Positions 11,300 to 24,115 are shown, counted from the first letter of the stretch. The stretch: DNA of 64,000 nucleotides from Pegoplata infirma (GCA_963921195.1 OY992537.1:34891410-34955409); one strand, 5' to 3'. Translations and numbers: made by a program. The notes: generated by a model from the letters alone, not told the origin.

Positions 11300-11641
11300 C
11301 GCTAACAGGGCACTGTTGCCAACTTGGAGGTTTTCCCGATAAATCTAGCGCTTTTTGTTTGGATTTAGCGGGAAAAATTGGTTTTAGCGGGAACGGTGTT
11401 TAAGCTGGAAAATGTAGCGCTTTTTGTTTGGATTTAGGAGAGGAACACGTATTACTAAAACATTCAAAATCACTAACAATAAGTGTGAATTCCACAAGCA
11501 GTAAATTTGCGTGGAAAAAATAATTTGGTGGTTTTTTTATAATTTTTCTTTTTTTTCAATCAAAAACGCCAAGTTTAGCTTTTTTAGTGAAAAGTTAGTT
11601 TGCGTGGAAAAAAATATTTTTTTTTTGATTTTTTTTTCAAT
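11300..11641. other. Spacer with a direct duplication
   Basis: The block AGCGCTTTTTGTTTGGATTT occurs twice (about 11347 and 11416), about 69 bp apart. No gene is visible. Confidence 0.45.
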
Positions 11642-13133
11642 CCCGAGTAAAAATAATTTAATATGATCTTATATACTTTTATATAGTCATATTATTTGAT
11701 ATATGATCATGTGTGACACTATGTATTGCAAGATAAATTTATATAATAAATTTTGATGTGGGATTTTATTAAGATATCGCCATACATAACTATATGTTGC
11801 AACATCTGGTCCCATGCATCATTTTAAATTTCTATGTGTTTTATATAAAATTTTATATGCCTCCATTATTTTTAATATCCCGACCCTAGTAAAAAAGTTT
11901 TGATATAATGATATATAATTTGATACAAAGATATTAAATTATATAGGACTTTTTATATATTCAGATCTAATTTTATCTAAGATATATTGAGGCTCCATTT
12001 TCTTATCTGAGGCTATACATAAATATATCTGACTTTATGTAACTATATAAATCTATATTAATTTATATAAAATAAGATCAAGTGGATTTAATTGGATGTG
12101 ACCAAAATTCGGATCTAATTTTATCATTTTTTATATTTGTGTATCTAAAATAATACAATTTACTCGAGTAAAAAAAAAAACTTTTTAGATCTAATTTGAT
12201 CTCAAAATTGGCTGTATCAAGTTGGATCAAATTTTGATCTAATTGTATTATTTTAGATACACAAATATAAAAAATGATAAAATTAGATCCGAATTTTGGT
12301 CACATCCAATTAAATCCACTTGATCTTATTTTATATAAATTAATATAGATTTATATAGTTACATAAAGTCAGATATATTTATGTATAGCCTCAGATAAGA
12401 AAATGGAGCCTCAATATATCTTAGATAAAATTAGATCTGAATATATAAAAAGTCCTATATAATTTAATATCATTGTATCAAATTATATATCAATATATCA
12501 AAACTTTTTTACTAGGGATTTTCAAAGTGTTTTATATAAAATTTCATATGACTTGATATTTTTTTATTTTTCCAAGCACCACTTTTTTATCACGAATATT
12601 TTCTAAGTGTTTTATATAAAATTTTATATGACTCCATCTTTTAAATTTTTTCTAAGTTTTTTTCAAGGAACATTTTTTTTATCGAAAATATTTTCTAAGT
12701 GTTTTATATAAAATTTTATATAACTCCATTTTTTCAAATTTTTCTAAGTTTTTTCCAAGGACAAATTTTTTTGAAAATATTTTCTAAGTGTTTTATATAA
12801 AATTTAACATGACTCCATTTTTTGAAATTTTTCTAAGTTTTTTTCAAAGAAAACTTATTTTTATTATTTTAATTTTTCAACTTTTTATTAAAAACTAAAA
12901 AAAAAACATCCGATTTCTAAAATTGTATAAATTTTAATATAATTGGATATAATTTTATATCATTGGATTAGACCAAAACTCGTATCAAAGTCGATATAAA
13001 GTTATATAAACTGATATTATTAGATATTATTCGATCAAATCTTATGAAACCATTTTTCGTATAAGATTATATCAAAATAGACACGAACCCATATTAAATT
13101 ATATATTGTGTCATATCAATTTTTTTACTCGGG
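11642..13133. mobile_element. Foldback/MITE of the CCCGAGTAAAAA family, outer copy
   Basis: The ends are CCCGAGTAAAAA and TTTTTACTCGGG. The interior carries repeated blocks such as TAAGTGTTTTATATAAAATT (at least four, 11840-12800) and many ATAT-rich dyads. A smaller relative at 18591-18956 shares the ends and GATATTAT-type interior words. A third, highly palindromic member is inserted in it at 11884-12517. Confidence 0.7.
11884..12517. mobile_element. Nearly perfect palindromic element nested in 11642-13133
   Basis: It begins CCCTAGTAAAAAAGTTTTGA and ends TCAAAACTTTTTTACTAGGG. The arms are about 275 bp each (to about 12160 and from about 12240) and differ at very few positions. The 80-bp loop contains another GAGTAAAAAAAAAACTTTTTAGATC end-like sequence, read in part as CTCGAGTAAAAAAA. 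With arms this similar, insertion was recent or the arms have been corrected against each other. Confidence 0.78.
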
Positions 13134-13135
13134 AA

Positions 13136-14038
13136 CCTTTAAAATCTTTAAAAGTATTAGCAACCCTATTGTTATTGTAGTTTTGAATGCACATTATACT
13201 TTGTAATCAAGTTAAATTCATATAACAAAAAATAAAATTGTCTAAAAGCTGTTTGTTGTTAGCAAAACTCGAGGTTTGTTTTTAATACAATTTTTATTAT
13301 ATTTTTTTTAAACAATATTTTATATATTCAAATATGACTCACTTGTTATGACTTTCAAACATTTAAAGCTGTTTTAAATGCGTTATTGTGGTTAACACTA
13401 TGACATTTGTATAATTTTTTTAGATGAAATTTAAGATTTTTTTGTTTAGGTTGAAGTAGTGAAAAAATAATTTTTAAATAAAGATTTGAAAGAGTGCAAT
13501 TTTTAAATGTGGTCCTACGAACTGTAAAAAAATTACACTAGAAAATTTCAGATTTTATAGAGTCGATAATTTTTATGAACCGATGGGCCAGATATTTAAA
13601 AAAATCTTTTGCACAATCTTAAAATACACGTAACACATTGAAGATGTAAAAACATCTGATAAATAGAACTGTTTTGGTCCTTCGAACCGTGTGATTTATA
13701 TTCCAACACTTATTTTTGTCACTTAAGCTCAATCTATATAACCCGCCCCTAAAATTTTGTCATTAAATTTATATTTATTATTATAATTTTCTTTTGCAAA
13801 AGTAGAATACTACTTTATATATTATTTATATCACCCCTAAAGACAAATAAAACTGTAAACTTCAATCTCAGTTCATCATGCATAAGAGTGCAACAATATC
13901 CACATTATGTAATTTGAGATAATTTATTGTCACAGCAAAAAAAAAATAAAAAATAAGAAAATAATATGACAAAAAATAAAAAACTTTAAAAACGTGATTA
14001 TACAACTTAAAAAATATATTTTTTTTTCACTGAAATCT
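13136..14038. other. A+T-rich DNA, nothing recognised
   Basis: No frame over 60 codons, no terminal repeats and no tRNA-like structure were seen between the foldback at 11642-13133 and the nested block starting near 14047. Confidence 0.5.
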
Positions 14039-14326
14039 GCATCGATCAAGGATGGGAAGCCAATACAATTCACTCAAAAAAACAAAACTGTCAAATTACC
14101 AATATTTGACAGTTTTCCCTGTTTTTTAACAAAAAAAAATTGTTATTTCACAATTTTTTTCTTAAATGTCTAAATTTAATTTTCATTTTCAAAGGTAATT
14201 TTACAAGACAGTTGCAAATTTACAATTTTATTGGTCAAAAGTTTACAAAATTACAAAAAAGCTCGTAATTTTTACTAGAAATTCTGTAAAATAGGAAAAT
14301 AACGAGAATTCCTTGTAAGTTTTATC

Positions 14327-15969
14327 TAGTGTTTGGGAATTCCCGGACTTTTCAATTTCCCGGGAAACGGGAAAAAAATAATTTATTTCCCGGGATTCCC
14401 GGGAATCCCGGGAAATTTTCATTATTAATTTAAATCCTTAAAAACTTTAAAATTTGAACTACTTTTTATTATAAACAGTTTCATTACACTCAAAATAATA
14501 ACTCTGTTAAATACTCTGTAAAATGACTGTAATCTGAATTCGACAGATATTTGACAAAGTTATCTGCCGAAAAACAGATTTTGAGAATATACTTTGTATT
14601 TTCTTGTGACTGAAACAAAATTTTATTTGTAATTTTACTTTGTAATCTTTAGTTGTTTGCTAAAATATAGATTTTAGAAAAATACATTGCTTTTTTCTCG
14701 TAATCAAATTACTAAATTTCATCTGTAATTTTATTTACCACCCTGTAATACAGTTTTCGAATAAAAATCTCTTCAAAAAACTTCCAAAAATTTCAACCAC
14801 TCTTTAAAAAGCGTCTTAAATTACTAAAAAGCTGGTATTATGGATTACACTAAAAGCTGGTAAATTTTACGAGGATGTCGTGTATAATTGGAGGTACTCG
14901 CAAAAAACTCGTAAATTTTACAAAAAAATTAATTTACAATTTGGAAGCATTAAAGCGGGCAAATTTTGACGATGGCATTTACCAATTGTCAACACTACTT
15001 GCACATTAAGAAAGCAGAAATTGCTCAGAAATTAAATAGTGACCATTGGGTAAAAGCCATATCAAGCGCATTTAAAATATATACATATAAGAAAGTCGAA
15101 GCATTCTTAAACGATTTCCCATTAATTTTATAAGTGTTTATTGGAATGACCCCGCTTAAGTGTGGTACTTAAAATGAGAAGTTTATGAAAAAAATCGTCA
15201 GAACATCTAGCGAGTTTATAAATAATTTCTACAAAGTTTAGAATTCGAGTGCGGGCGCATTTAAATGATGGCACTTGCCTTTATTTTGTGTCAAATTATT
15301 ACTTATCCATGCTTCTTGGTAAAATTCTGGTCGCTTTCATAAACATTTTACAGATAATTCTGTAAATTAACAGTTTTTTTTTTCATCAAAATCATTTTAC
15401 AGAGTCTTCTTTGTAAAATAACAAAAAATCTTGCTGGTTGGAAATCTATGGTATTTTCTGCTGGCTCAGCAGAGTACATCTGTATTTTAACAGAGTGATT
15501 ATTTTGAGTGTACAAATAAACAATTAATTAAAACATAAAAAATTAAAAAATAAAAGTTAAAAATCCTGAAATACAATAAAACAAAACAAAAAAAAAAAAA
15601 AATTTTTTTCCCCACAAAAAATCGCAACAAATAGCTAAAAATCACAAAACAATTTAAAACCGCGTTATTCGAGCAAAAACTAATATAGTTGGCAGCACTT
15701 TTAATATTTGTTCTGGAAATGTAAATTCTAGGTTCAAAATTTTTATATTTTTTTGACTGTCTTATCAATATTATCATTAACCAACGTATATTCCCGGGAA
15801 TTTTTTAATATTGAAAATTAAAATAAACGTTTTTTATGTAAAATGGTTTATTTTATAAAATTCCCGGATTTCCCGGGAAAAATTAAAAAAATTCCCGGGA
15901 ATTCCCGTCAGTCTTTTCCCGGGAATTCCCGGGAAATCCGACCCGGGAATTCCCGGACCCCAAACACTA
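14327..15969. mobile_element. Non-autonomous hAT-type element with CCCGGG-rich ends
   Basis: The terminal inverted repeat is TAGTGTTTGG / CCAAACACTA, flanked by perfect 8-bp direct repeats GTTTTATC (14319-14326 and 15970-15977). An 8-bp duplication with TAGNG ends is the hAT signature. Subterminal regions (14335-14415 and 15790-15955) are crowded with CCCGGGAATTCCCGGG-type words on both sides. No transposase frame is present; the only frame over 90 codons (15499-15777, minus) is A/T run sequence. A second inverted-repeat element is nested at about 14486-15512. Confidence 0.88.
14486..15512. mobile_element. Nested inverted-repeat element with CACTCAAAATAATAA ends
   Basis: The left end is ACACTCAAAATAATAACTCT and the right end reads GAGTGATTATTTTGAGTGT. 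Both sides carry repeated TCTGTAAAAT / TTTACAGA words. There is no coding capacity. Confidence 0.65.
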
Positions 15970-16789
15970 GTTTTATCGCATCAACAAAGTTGTAAATGTA
16001 CAATTTTATTGGCAAAAAGCTTTTAAAATTACAAAAAAGCTCATAATTTTTCTAGGAATTCTCGCACAAAAAAAAACTTGTTAAATTACTAGAAAAAGTC
16101 TTGTAATCCCATTTTACCAATATTTGACAGATTTCGTTGTTTTTTAAACAAAAATTTTCGATCGAAATTTAAATTTTTTTTTGTAAATTTACAAATTTCC
16201 AAGGTAATATTACAAAAAAAATCTAGTAACGTCACGAGAATTCCTTGTAAGTTTTATTGCGCCAATAAAGTTGTAAATTTACAATTTTATAGGTAAAAAG
16301 CTTGTAAAATTACAAAAAAGCTCGTAATTTTTACTATAAATTCTCGTAAAATAGGAGGTAGCAAAAAATCCAGTAAAGTCATGAAAGTTTTATAAAAAGC
16401 TTGTGAAATTACAAAATTATTGGTAAAAAGCTTTTAAAATTATAAGGAATTTTTTTCAAATAGGAGGCAGCAAAAAAAAAAGTTACAAACTTTTCTGGTA
16501 ATTTTACAAGGTTTTTTTTTCAGTGTAAAACCGATATCGCTTCGTTACCCAACCTTGGCATTAGTGTAATGAATACTACGATGCTCGTAAAAAGAATATG
16601 TATGTGCAAAAAAAAAAATACGATACAGAAAAGTTCTGTAGTAAATAAGAATTATAAAAAAAAAACCGTGTGAATTTTTGATATGGCAAGTTTCAAACAA
16701 ATACCGAGAGAGAAATGCAACGAGTAATATTTAATCAGCACAGTAGGGTAGTGAAGTATTAAACTATCTACACCATTTACAATGTTTTT

Positions 16790-19700
16790 TTTTATCACAA
16801 ACTGTAAAAAATTTTTCTATCGAAAATTTTTCACAAATAAGGACAAAATTTCACAAATTAGTGACAAAATTAGCTATAAAATTTTTTTTACAAATTGTGA
16901 CAAAATTTTCTATAGAAAATTTATCACAAAATGTGACAAATTTTCGTAAAGAAAATTCATCACAAATTGTGACAAAATTTTCTATAAAAAATTTATCACA
17001 AATTGTGACAAAATTTTCTATAAAAAATTTAACACAAATTGTGACAAAATTTTCTATAAAAAATTTATCACAAATTGTGACAAAATTTTCTATAAAAATT
17101 TATCACAAATTTTGACAAAATTTTCTTAATAAAATTTAACACAAATTGTGACAAATTTTTGTAAAAAAAAAAATTATCACAAATTGTGACAAAACTTTCA
17201 AATTTCTATAACAAAATTTATCACAATTTGTGAAAAATTTTTTATAAAAAATTGCATCACAATTTTTGAAAAATTTTTCGAAGAAAATTTTGTCACAATT
17301 TTTGATAAATTTTCTTTAGAAATTTTTTTCACAGTTTGTGATAAATTTTCTTTAAAAAATTTTGTCACAATTTGTAATAAATTTTCTTTAAAAAATTTTG
17401 TCACAATTTGTGATAAATTTTTGTATAGAAAATTTATCACATATTATGACAAATTTTTTTAATAGGAAATTTATCACAACTTGTGACAAATTTTTTCTAT
17501 AGAAAATTTTTTACAAATTGTGATAAATTTTTTTATAGAAAATTTTTTACAAATTGTGACAAAATTTTTTGAAGAAAATTTATCACAAACTGTGAAAAAA
17601 TTTTCTAAAGAAAATTTATCAAAAAATGTGACAAAATTTTCTACGAAAAATTTTTCAAAAATTGGATGCAATTTTTTATAAAAAATTTTCTATAAAATTT
17701 TTTTTCACAAACTGTGACAAAACTTGCTGACGAAAATTTATCACAAATTGTAACAAAATTTTCTAACGAAAATTTATCACAAAATGTGACAAAATTTTCT
17801 TGAGGAAATTAATCACAAATTGTGACAAATTTTTGTAATGAAAATTTTGTCACAATCTGTGTCAAAACTTTCTAATTTCTATAAAAAAATGTATCACTAT
17901 TTGTGAAAAATTTTCTATAAAAAATTTATAACAATTTGTGAAAAATTTTTTTATAAAAAATTGCATCACAATTTTTGAAAAATTTTTCGTAGAAAATTTT
18001 GTCACAATTTTTGATAAATTTTCTTTAGAAAAATTTTTCACAATTTGTGATAAATTTTCTTTAAAAAATTTTGTCACAATTTGCAATAAATTTTCTTTAA
18101 AAAATTTTGTCACAATTTGTGATAAATTTTTGTATAGAAAATTTATCACATATTATGACAAATCTTTTTAATAGGAAATTTATCACAACTTGTGACAAAT
18201 TTTTTCTATAGAAAATTTTTCACAAATTGTGATAAATTTTTTTATAGAAATTTTTTTACAAAATTGTGATAAATTTTTTTTTAGAAAATTTATCACAAAT
18301 TGTGATAAATTTTTTCATAGAAAATTTATCACAAATTGTGATAAATTTTTTCATAGAAAATTTATCACAAATTGTGATAAATTTTTTTATAGAGAATTTT
18401 TCATAAATCGTGATAAATTTTTTTATAGAAAATTTTTCACAAATTGTGATAAATTTTTTTATAGAAAATGTATCACAAATTGTGATAATTTTTTTTTAAA
18501 GAAAATTTTTCACAAATTGTGATAAATTTTTTTATAGAAAATTTTTCACAAATTGTGATAAATTTTTTTATAGAAAATTTTTCACAAATTCCCGAGTAAA
18601 AATTTTCTGGTCTAATCATATATAATTTGATACAATCTTATATGAGTTAATATGCTTCCGTATAAATTTATATAAAATTGTATCTATCACTTTGATACGG
18701 TTGATCCACTTTATATGGTTAGATATTGCTCCATATATGATTAGATTCGTATTTTGGTTTTGCTCATCAAATTATATAAAAATTGATATTATAAGATCAA
18801 TTTGATCTAATTAGATTTGACCAAATTCAGGATCAAATTCTATCAATTTTTATATTTTTTGATCTAAAGTAATACAATTAGATATTATTTGATACAACCA
18901 TTTTACGGATCAAATTAGATCTATTCAGTAAAATTAGCATAATATTTTTACTAGGGTTGTGATAATTTTTTTTTTTTTATAGAAAATTTTTCACCAATTG
19001 TGATAAATTTTTTTAAAGAAAATTTTTCACAAATTGTGATAAATTTTTTTAATGAAAATTTTTCACAAATTGTGATAATTTTTTTTATAGAAAATTTATC
19101 ACAATTTGTGACAGGTTTTTTTAATAGAAAATTTATTACAATTTGTGACAAAATTTTTTTAATAAAAATTTATCACAATTTATGAAAAAATTTTTTATGA
19201 AAAAAATTATCACAATTTGTGACAATTTTTTTTAATAGAAAATTTATCACAATTTGTGACAAAGTTTGTTAATAGAAAATTTATCACAATTTGTAACAAA
19301 TATTTTTAATAAAAAAAAATTTGTCACAATTTGTGACAAATTTTTTAATAGAAAATTTATTATAATTTGTGACAATTTTTTTATAGAAAATTTTTTACAA
19401 TTTGTGAAAAAATTTTTTAATAGAAAATTTATAATAATTCACAATTTGTAGCTTTATTTTTAATGGAGAATCTATCATAATTTGTGATAAATTTTTTTAT
19501 TAGAAATTTATCACAATTTATGAAAATTTTTTTTAATAGAAAATTTATTTCAGTTTGTGACAAAATTTTTTATAAGAAAAATTATCACAATTTGTGACAA
19601 ATTTTTTTAATAGAAAATTTATTACAATTTGTGACAAATTTTGTTAATAAAAAATTTATCACAATTTGTGACAAATATTTTTAATAAAAAAAATTTATCA

Positions 19701-20276
19701 CAATTTGTGACAAATTTTTTAATAGAAAATTTATTACAATTTGTGACAATTTTTTTTATAGAAATTTTTTTACAATTTGTGACAAATTTTTTTAATAGAA
19801 AATTTATAATAATTTGACAATTTGTGACAATTTTTTTAATAGAGAATCTATCATAATTTGTGACAAATTTTTTTAATAGGCAATTTATCACAATTTGTGA
19901 CAATTTTTTTTTAATAGAAAATTTATCACAATTTGTGACAATTTTTTTTAAAGAAAATTTATCATAATTTGTGACAAATTTTGTTAATAGAAAATTTATC
20001 ACAATTTGTGACAAATTTTTTTTAATAGAAAATTAATCAAAATTTGTGACAAATTTTTTTTAAAAGAAAATATATCACAATTTGTGACAATTTTATTTTT
20101 ATAAAAAAATCTATCACAATTTGTGATAAATTTTTTTAATGGAAAATTTATCACAATTTGTGATAAATTTTTTTAATGGAAAGTTTATCACAATTTGTGA
20201 CAAATTTTTTTAATAGAAAATTTATTACAATTTGTAACAATTTTTTTTAATATAAAATTTATCACAAATTGTGAAA
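16790..20276. repeat. Diverged 36-37-bp satellite array
   Basis: Units join a TCACAAATTGTGA-type dyad to an AAATTTTCTATAAAAAATTT-type dyad, repeated about 80-85 times with many substitutions and small indels. A longer duplication is visible: the block around GCATCACAATTTTTGAAAAA at 17254 recurs at 17963, about 709 bp away. The array is interrupted by a MITE at 18591-18956. Several open frames of 60-130 codons with Lys-Phe-Ile-Thr-Asn repeats (for example 19622-20014, minus) come only from the satellite. Confidence 0.9.
18591..18956. mobile_element. 366-bp MITE of the CCCGAGTAAAAA family inserted in the satellite
   Basis: It runs from CCCGAGTAAAAATTTTCTGG to ATATTTTTACTAGGG. Removing it with one of the flanking TT dinucleotides (18589-18590 and 18957-18958) restores a normal satellite unit, CACAAATTGTGAT, so the ends and a 2-bp duplication are well defined. 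No coding capacity. Confidence 0.82.
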
Positions 20277-21309
20277 ATTGGAAATGGTGTTTTAAAGTAA
20301 TAGTAGTAGCAGTACATACGTTAAGAACATAGTGCCATGGAGTGGTATCTCCAATCACTTGTTTGTTGTTGTAGTTTTAGTTCTTGTTGTTGTTGATATT
20401 ATTAGTAATAGTTTCATGAATGGTGTCATGTGTTTTTTTTTTTGTTGTATGAAAAAAAAAACATCAAAAATGTGCATAAAAAACGTGTTGATGATATTTG
20501 CAAATGCATTTGGCACCAAAAAATTGTACGCGTACTACAAAATACAAAATAAAACAACAATAACAACAGTGTTCATGATGTGTGCAAAGAACAACAAGCA
20601 AAGATGTTTTTGGAGAACATATGTAAGTGTGCATGTTTATGCATGACAATATACACACACATGCTTCGAAACACCACACACTGATATTCAAATGATGATA
20701 AATACGAACAAAATGTTGGAGCAGCAAAAAAAAAAGTAGTTTTTAGTCAAATTTAGGTCAAATATTTTTGTTGTTGTTGAGAAGTCGTCGTTATATGCAG
20801 ATGCATACGTCATTAGGAAAAGAAAATACAACAACGATAATAACAACAAAAGTATAATAAATTACTTTCAAAAATACATTAATCAAAAATTTACATCAAC
20901 AAACAAAAAAAAAAAATCTCGTATGTTCAAATGGAAATAAATCAAGATTAATTTTATAACAACATTTTATCAATGTTTTTTTTTTTTTATAAAATTTTCT
21001 CTTTTTCTATTACCAGTTCCAACAAATTCAACCTCCCACCCACTCATTTAAAAAAAAATATATAAAAATAGTTCAATATTTTTTGTTTATTGCCTGTCTT
21101 GAAAATGTTTTCAATAGTTTTGGCAGTATTTTCCTTGATTATTATAAACATTTTTGCAAAATATTTTACACTCTTGATTGTTTTTTTAACACCATGAAAT
21201 TTCTGCTTAATTTCTATCCATTTTCCCACAAAAATATATGACCATGACTTTCAAACAAAAAAAAAAATATATAAATAAAATAATAATTATTGTTTTTTTT
21301 TTTTTGGCG
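20277..21309. other. Spacer between two satellite arrays, no supported gene
   Basis: It contains GTTGTTGTT and ACAACAATAACAAC microsatellite stretches and homopolymers. Overlapping frames on both strands (20332-20646 plus, 20464-20727 minus) match no family and look incidental. Confidence 0.5.
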
Positions 21310-24115
21310 AACAAAGTCAATTAGTGAAAAATTTTCTATAAAAAAAATTTATCACAATTTGTGATTTCTATAAAAAATTAATCACATTTCTGTGAAAAAT
21401 TTTCTATAAAAAAATTTATCACAATTTGTAAAAAAATTTCTATAAAAAAATTTATCACAATTTGTAAACAATTTTCTATATAAAAATTTATTACAATTTG
21501 TAAAAAATTTTCTATAAAAAAATTTATTACAATTTGTGAAAAATTTTCTATAAAAAAAAAATTTATTACAATTTGTGAAAAATTTTCTATAAAAAAATTA
21601 TCACAATTTGTGAAAAATTTTCTATAAAAAAATTTATCACAATTTGTGAAAAATTTTCTATAAAAAAAATCACAATTTGTGAAAAATTTATCACAGTTTC
21701 TGAAAAATTTTCTATAGAAAATTTATCACATTTGCTGTGACAAATATTCTGATAAATTTTCTATAGAAAATTTGTTACAGAAAATTTGTCACAGCAAATG
21801 TGATAAATTTTCTATAGAAAATTTGTCACAGAAAATGTTATAAATTTTCTATAGGAAATTTGTCACAGAAAATGTGATAAATTTTCTATAGAAAATTTGT
21901 CACAGAAAATGTGATAAATTTTCTATAGAAAATTTGTCACAGAAAATGTGATAAATTTTCTATAGAAAATTTGTCACAGAAAATGTGATAAATTTTCTAT
22001 AGAAAATTTGTCACAGAAAATGTGATAAATTTTCTATAGAAAATTTGTCACAGAAAATGTGATAAATTTTCTATAGAAAATTTGTCACAGAAAATGTGAT
22101 AAATTTTCTATAGAAAATTTGTCACAGAAAATGTGATAAATTTTCTATAGAAAATTTGTCACAGAAAATGTGATAAATTTTCTATAGAAAATTTGTCACA
22201 GAAAATTTGTCACAGAAAATGTGATAAATTTTCTATAGAAAATTTGTCACAGAAAATGTGATAAATTTTCTATAGAAAATTTGTCACAGAAAATGTGATA
22301 AATTTTCTATAGAAAATTTGTCACAGAAAATGTGATAAATTTTCTATAGAAAATTTGTCACAGAAAATGTGATAAATTTTCTATAGAAAATTTGTCACAG
22401 AAAATGTGATAAATTTTCTATAGAAAATTTGTCACAAAAAATGTGATAAATTTTCTATAGAAAATTTGTCACAGAAAATGTGATAAATTTTCTATAGAAA
22501 ATTTGTCACAGAAAATGTGATAAATTTTCTATAGAAAATTTGTCACAGAAAATGTGATAAATTTTCTATAGAAAATTTGTCACAGAAAATGTGATAAATT
22601 TTCTATAGAAAATTTGTCACAGAAAATGTGATAAATTTTCTATAGAAAATTTGTCACAGAAAATGTGATAAATTTTCTATAGAAAATTTGTCACAGAAAA
22701 TGTGATAAATTTTCTATAGAAAATTTGTCACAGAAAATGTGATAAATTTTCTATAGAAAATTTGTCACAGAAAATGTGATAAATTTTCTATAGAAAATTT
22801 GTCACAGCAAATGTGATAAATTTTCTATAGAAAATTTGTCACAGCAAATGTGATAAATTTTCTATAGAAAATTTGTCACAGCAAATGTGATCAATTTTCT
22901 ATAGAAAATTTGTCACAGCAAATGTGATCAATTTTCTATAGAAAATTTGTCACAGCAAATCTGATAAATTTTCTATAAAAAATTTGTCACAGCAAATGTG
23001 ATAAATTTTCTATAGAAAATTTGTCACAGCAAATCTGATAAATTTTCTATAGAAAATTTGTCGCAGCAAATGTGATAAATTTTCTATAGAAAATTTGTCA
23101 CAGCAAATGTGATTAATTTTCTATAGAAAATTTTACACATCAAATGTGATAAATTTTCTATAGAAAATTTTTCACAGTAAATGTGATAAATTTTCTATAG
23201 AAAATTTGTCACAGCAAATGTGATAAATTTTCTATAGAAAAATTTGTCACAACAAATATGATAAATTTTGCTATAGAAAATATGTCACAGCAAATGTGAT
23301 AAATTTTTTATAGAAAATTTGCCACAGATAAAGTGATAAATTTTTCTATAAAAAATTTTTCACAGAATTTTGATAAATTTTTTTATAGAAAATTTGTCAC
23401 AGAAAATGTGATAAATTTTCTATAGAAAATTTGTCACAGAAAATGTGATAAATTTTCTATAGAAAATTTTTCACAGAAAATGTGATAAATTTTCTATAGA
23501 AAATTTTTCACAGAAAATGTGATAAATTTTCTATAGAAAATTTGTCACAGCAAATGTAATAAATTTTCTATAGAAAATTTATCACATCAAATGTAATAAA
23601 TTTTCTATAGAAAATTTGTCACACCAAATGTGATAAATTTTCTATAGAAAATTTGCCACAGATAAAGTGATAAATTTTTCTATAAAAAATTTTTCACAGA
23701 ATTTTGATAAATTTTTTTATAGAAAATTTGTCACAGAAAATGTGATAACTTTTCTTTAGAAACTTTGTCACAGAAAATGTGATCAATTTTCTATAGAAAT
23801 TTTGTCACAGAAAATATGATAAATTTTTTATATAAATTTTGTGACAGAAAATGTGATAAATTTTCTATAGAAAACTTGTTCCAGCAAATGTGATAAATTT
23901 TCTATAGAAAATTTGTCACATCCAATGTGATAAATTTTCTATAGAAATTTTTTCACAGAATTGTGATACATTTTCTATAGAAAATTTGTCACATATAAAG
24001 TGAAAAATTTTTCTATAAAAAATTTTTCACAGAATTTTGATAAATTTTTTTATAGAAAAATTTTCACAGAATTTTGATAAATTTTCTACTGAAATTTTTT
24101 CACCGAATTGTAATA
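21310..24115. repeat. Homogeneous 37-bp palindromic satellite array
   Basis: The unit is GTCACAGAAAATGTGATA plus AATTTTCTATAGAAAATTT (37 bp). The second part lies in a perfect 20-bp palindrome, AAATTTTCTATAGAAAATTT, and the first has TCACA/TGTGA arms around AAAA. From about 21790 to 22800 the copies are nearly identical. From 22800 a GTCACAGCAAATGTG variant takes over. Both ends of the array are diverged and resemble the 16790-20276 array, the pattern expected for homogenisation from the middle. There is a short local slip at 22195-22215. Confidence 0.93.

Larger units (their letters stand above)
14071..16525. mobile_element. MITE of the CACTCAAAAAAA family, split by a hAT-type insertion
   Basis: The left part (14071-14318) starts CACTCAAAAAAACAAAACTG and the right part (15978-16525) ends TTTTTTTTTCAGTG. 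The parts join seamlessly once 14327-15969 and one copy of GTTTTATC are removed, giving the CCTTGTAAGTTTTATCGC context seen in the other family members. Confidence 0.72.
14047..16557. mobile_element. Possible old hAT-like element hosting the nested insertions
   Basis: The left end CAAGGATGGGAAGCCAAT and the right end TTACCCAACCTTG are inverted relatives, and both resemble the ends of the hAT-type element at 58752-61767 (CAAGGATGGGTACCAAT). Flanking octamers GCATCGAT and GCATTAGT agree at only five of eight positions, so the duplication is weak. Nearly all of the interior is later insertions. Confidence 0.4.

Noticed and set aside
19622..20014. 130-codon frame with Lys/Phe/Ile/Thr/Asn/Cys periodicity
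   Set aside because: It is translation of the 36-37-bp satellite. Similar frames appear on both strands at many places in the array, with no conserved start.
20332..20727. Overlapping 104- and 87-codon frames on opposite strands
   Set aside because: They overlap on opposite strands in microsatellite-rich DNA, with no recognisable protein motif.
21740..23400. CRISPR array, because of regular palindromic repeats
   Set aside because: There are no unique spacers: the whole 37 bp is repeated. The DNA is eukaryotic in character and no cas genes exist.
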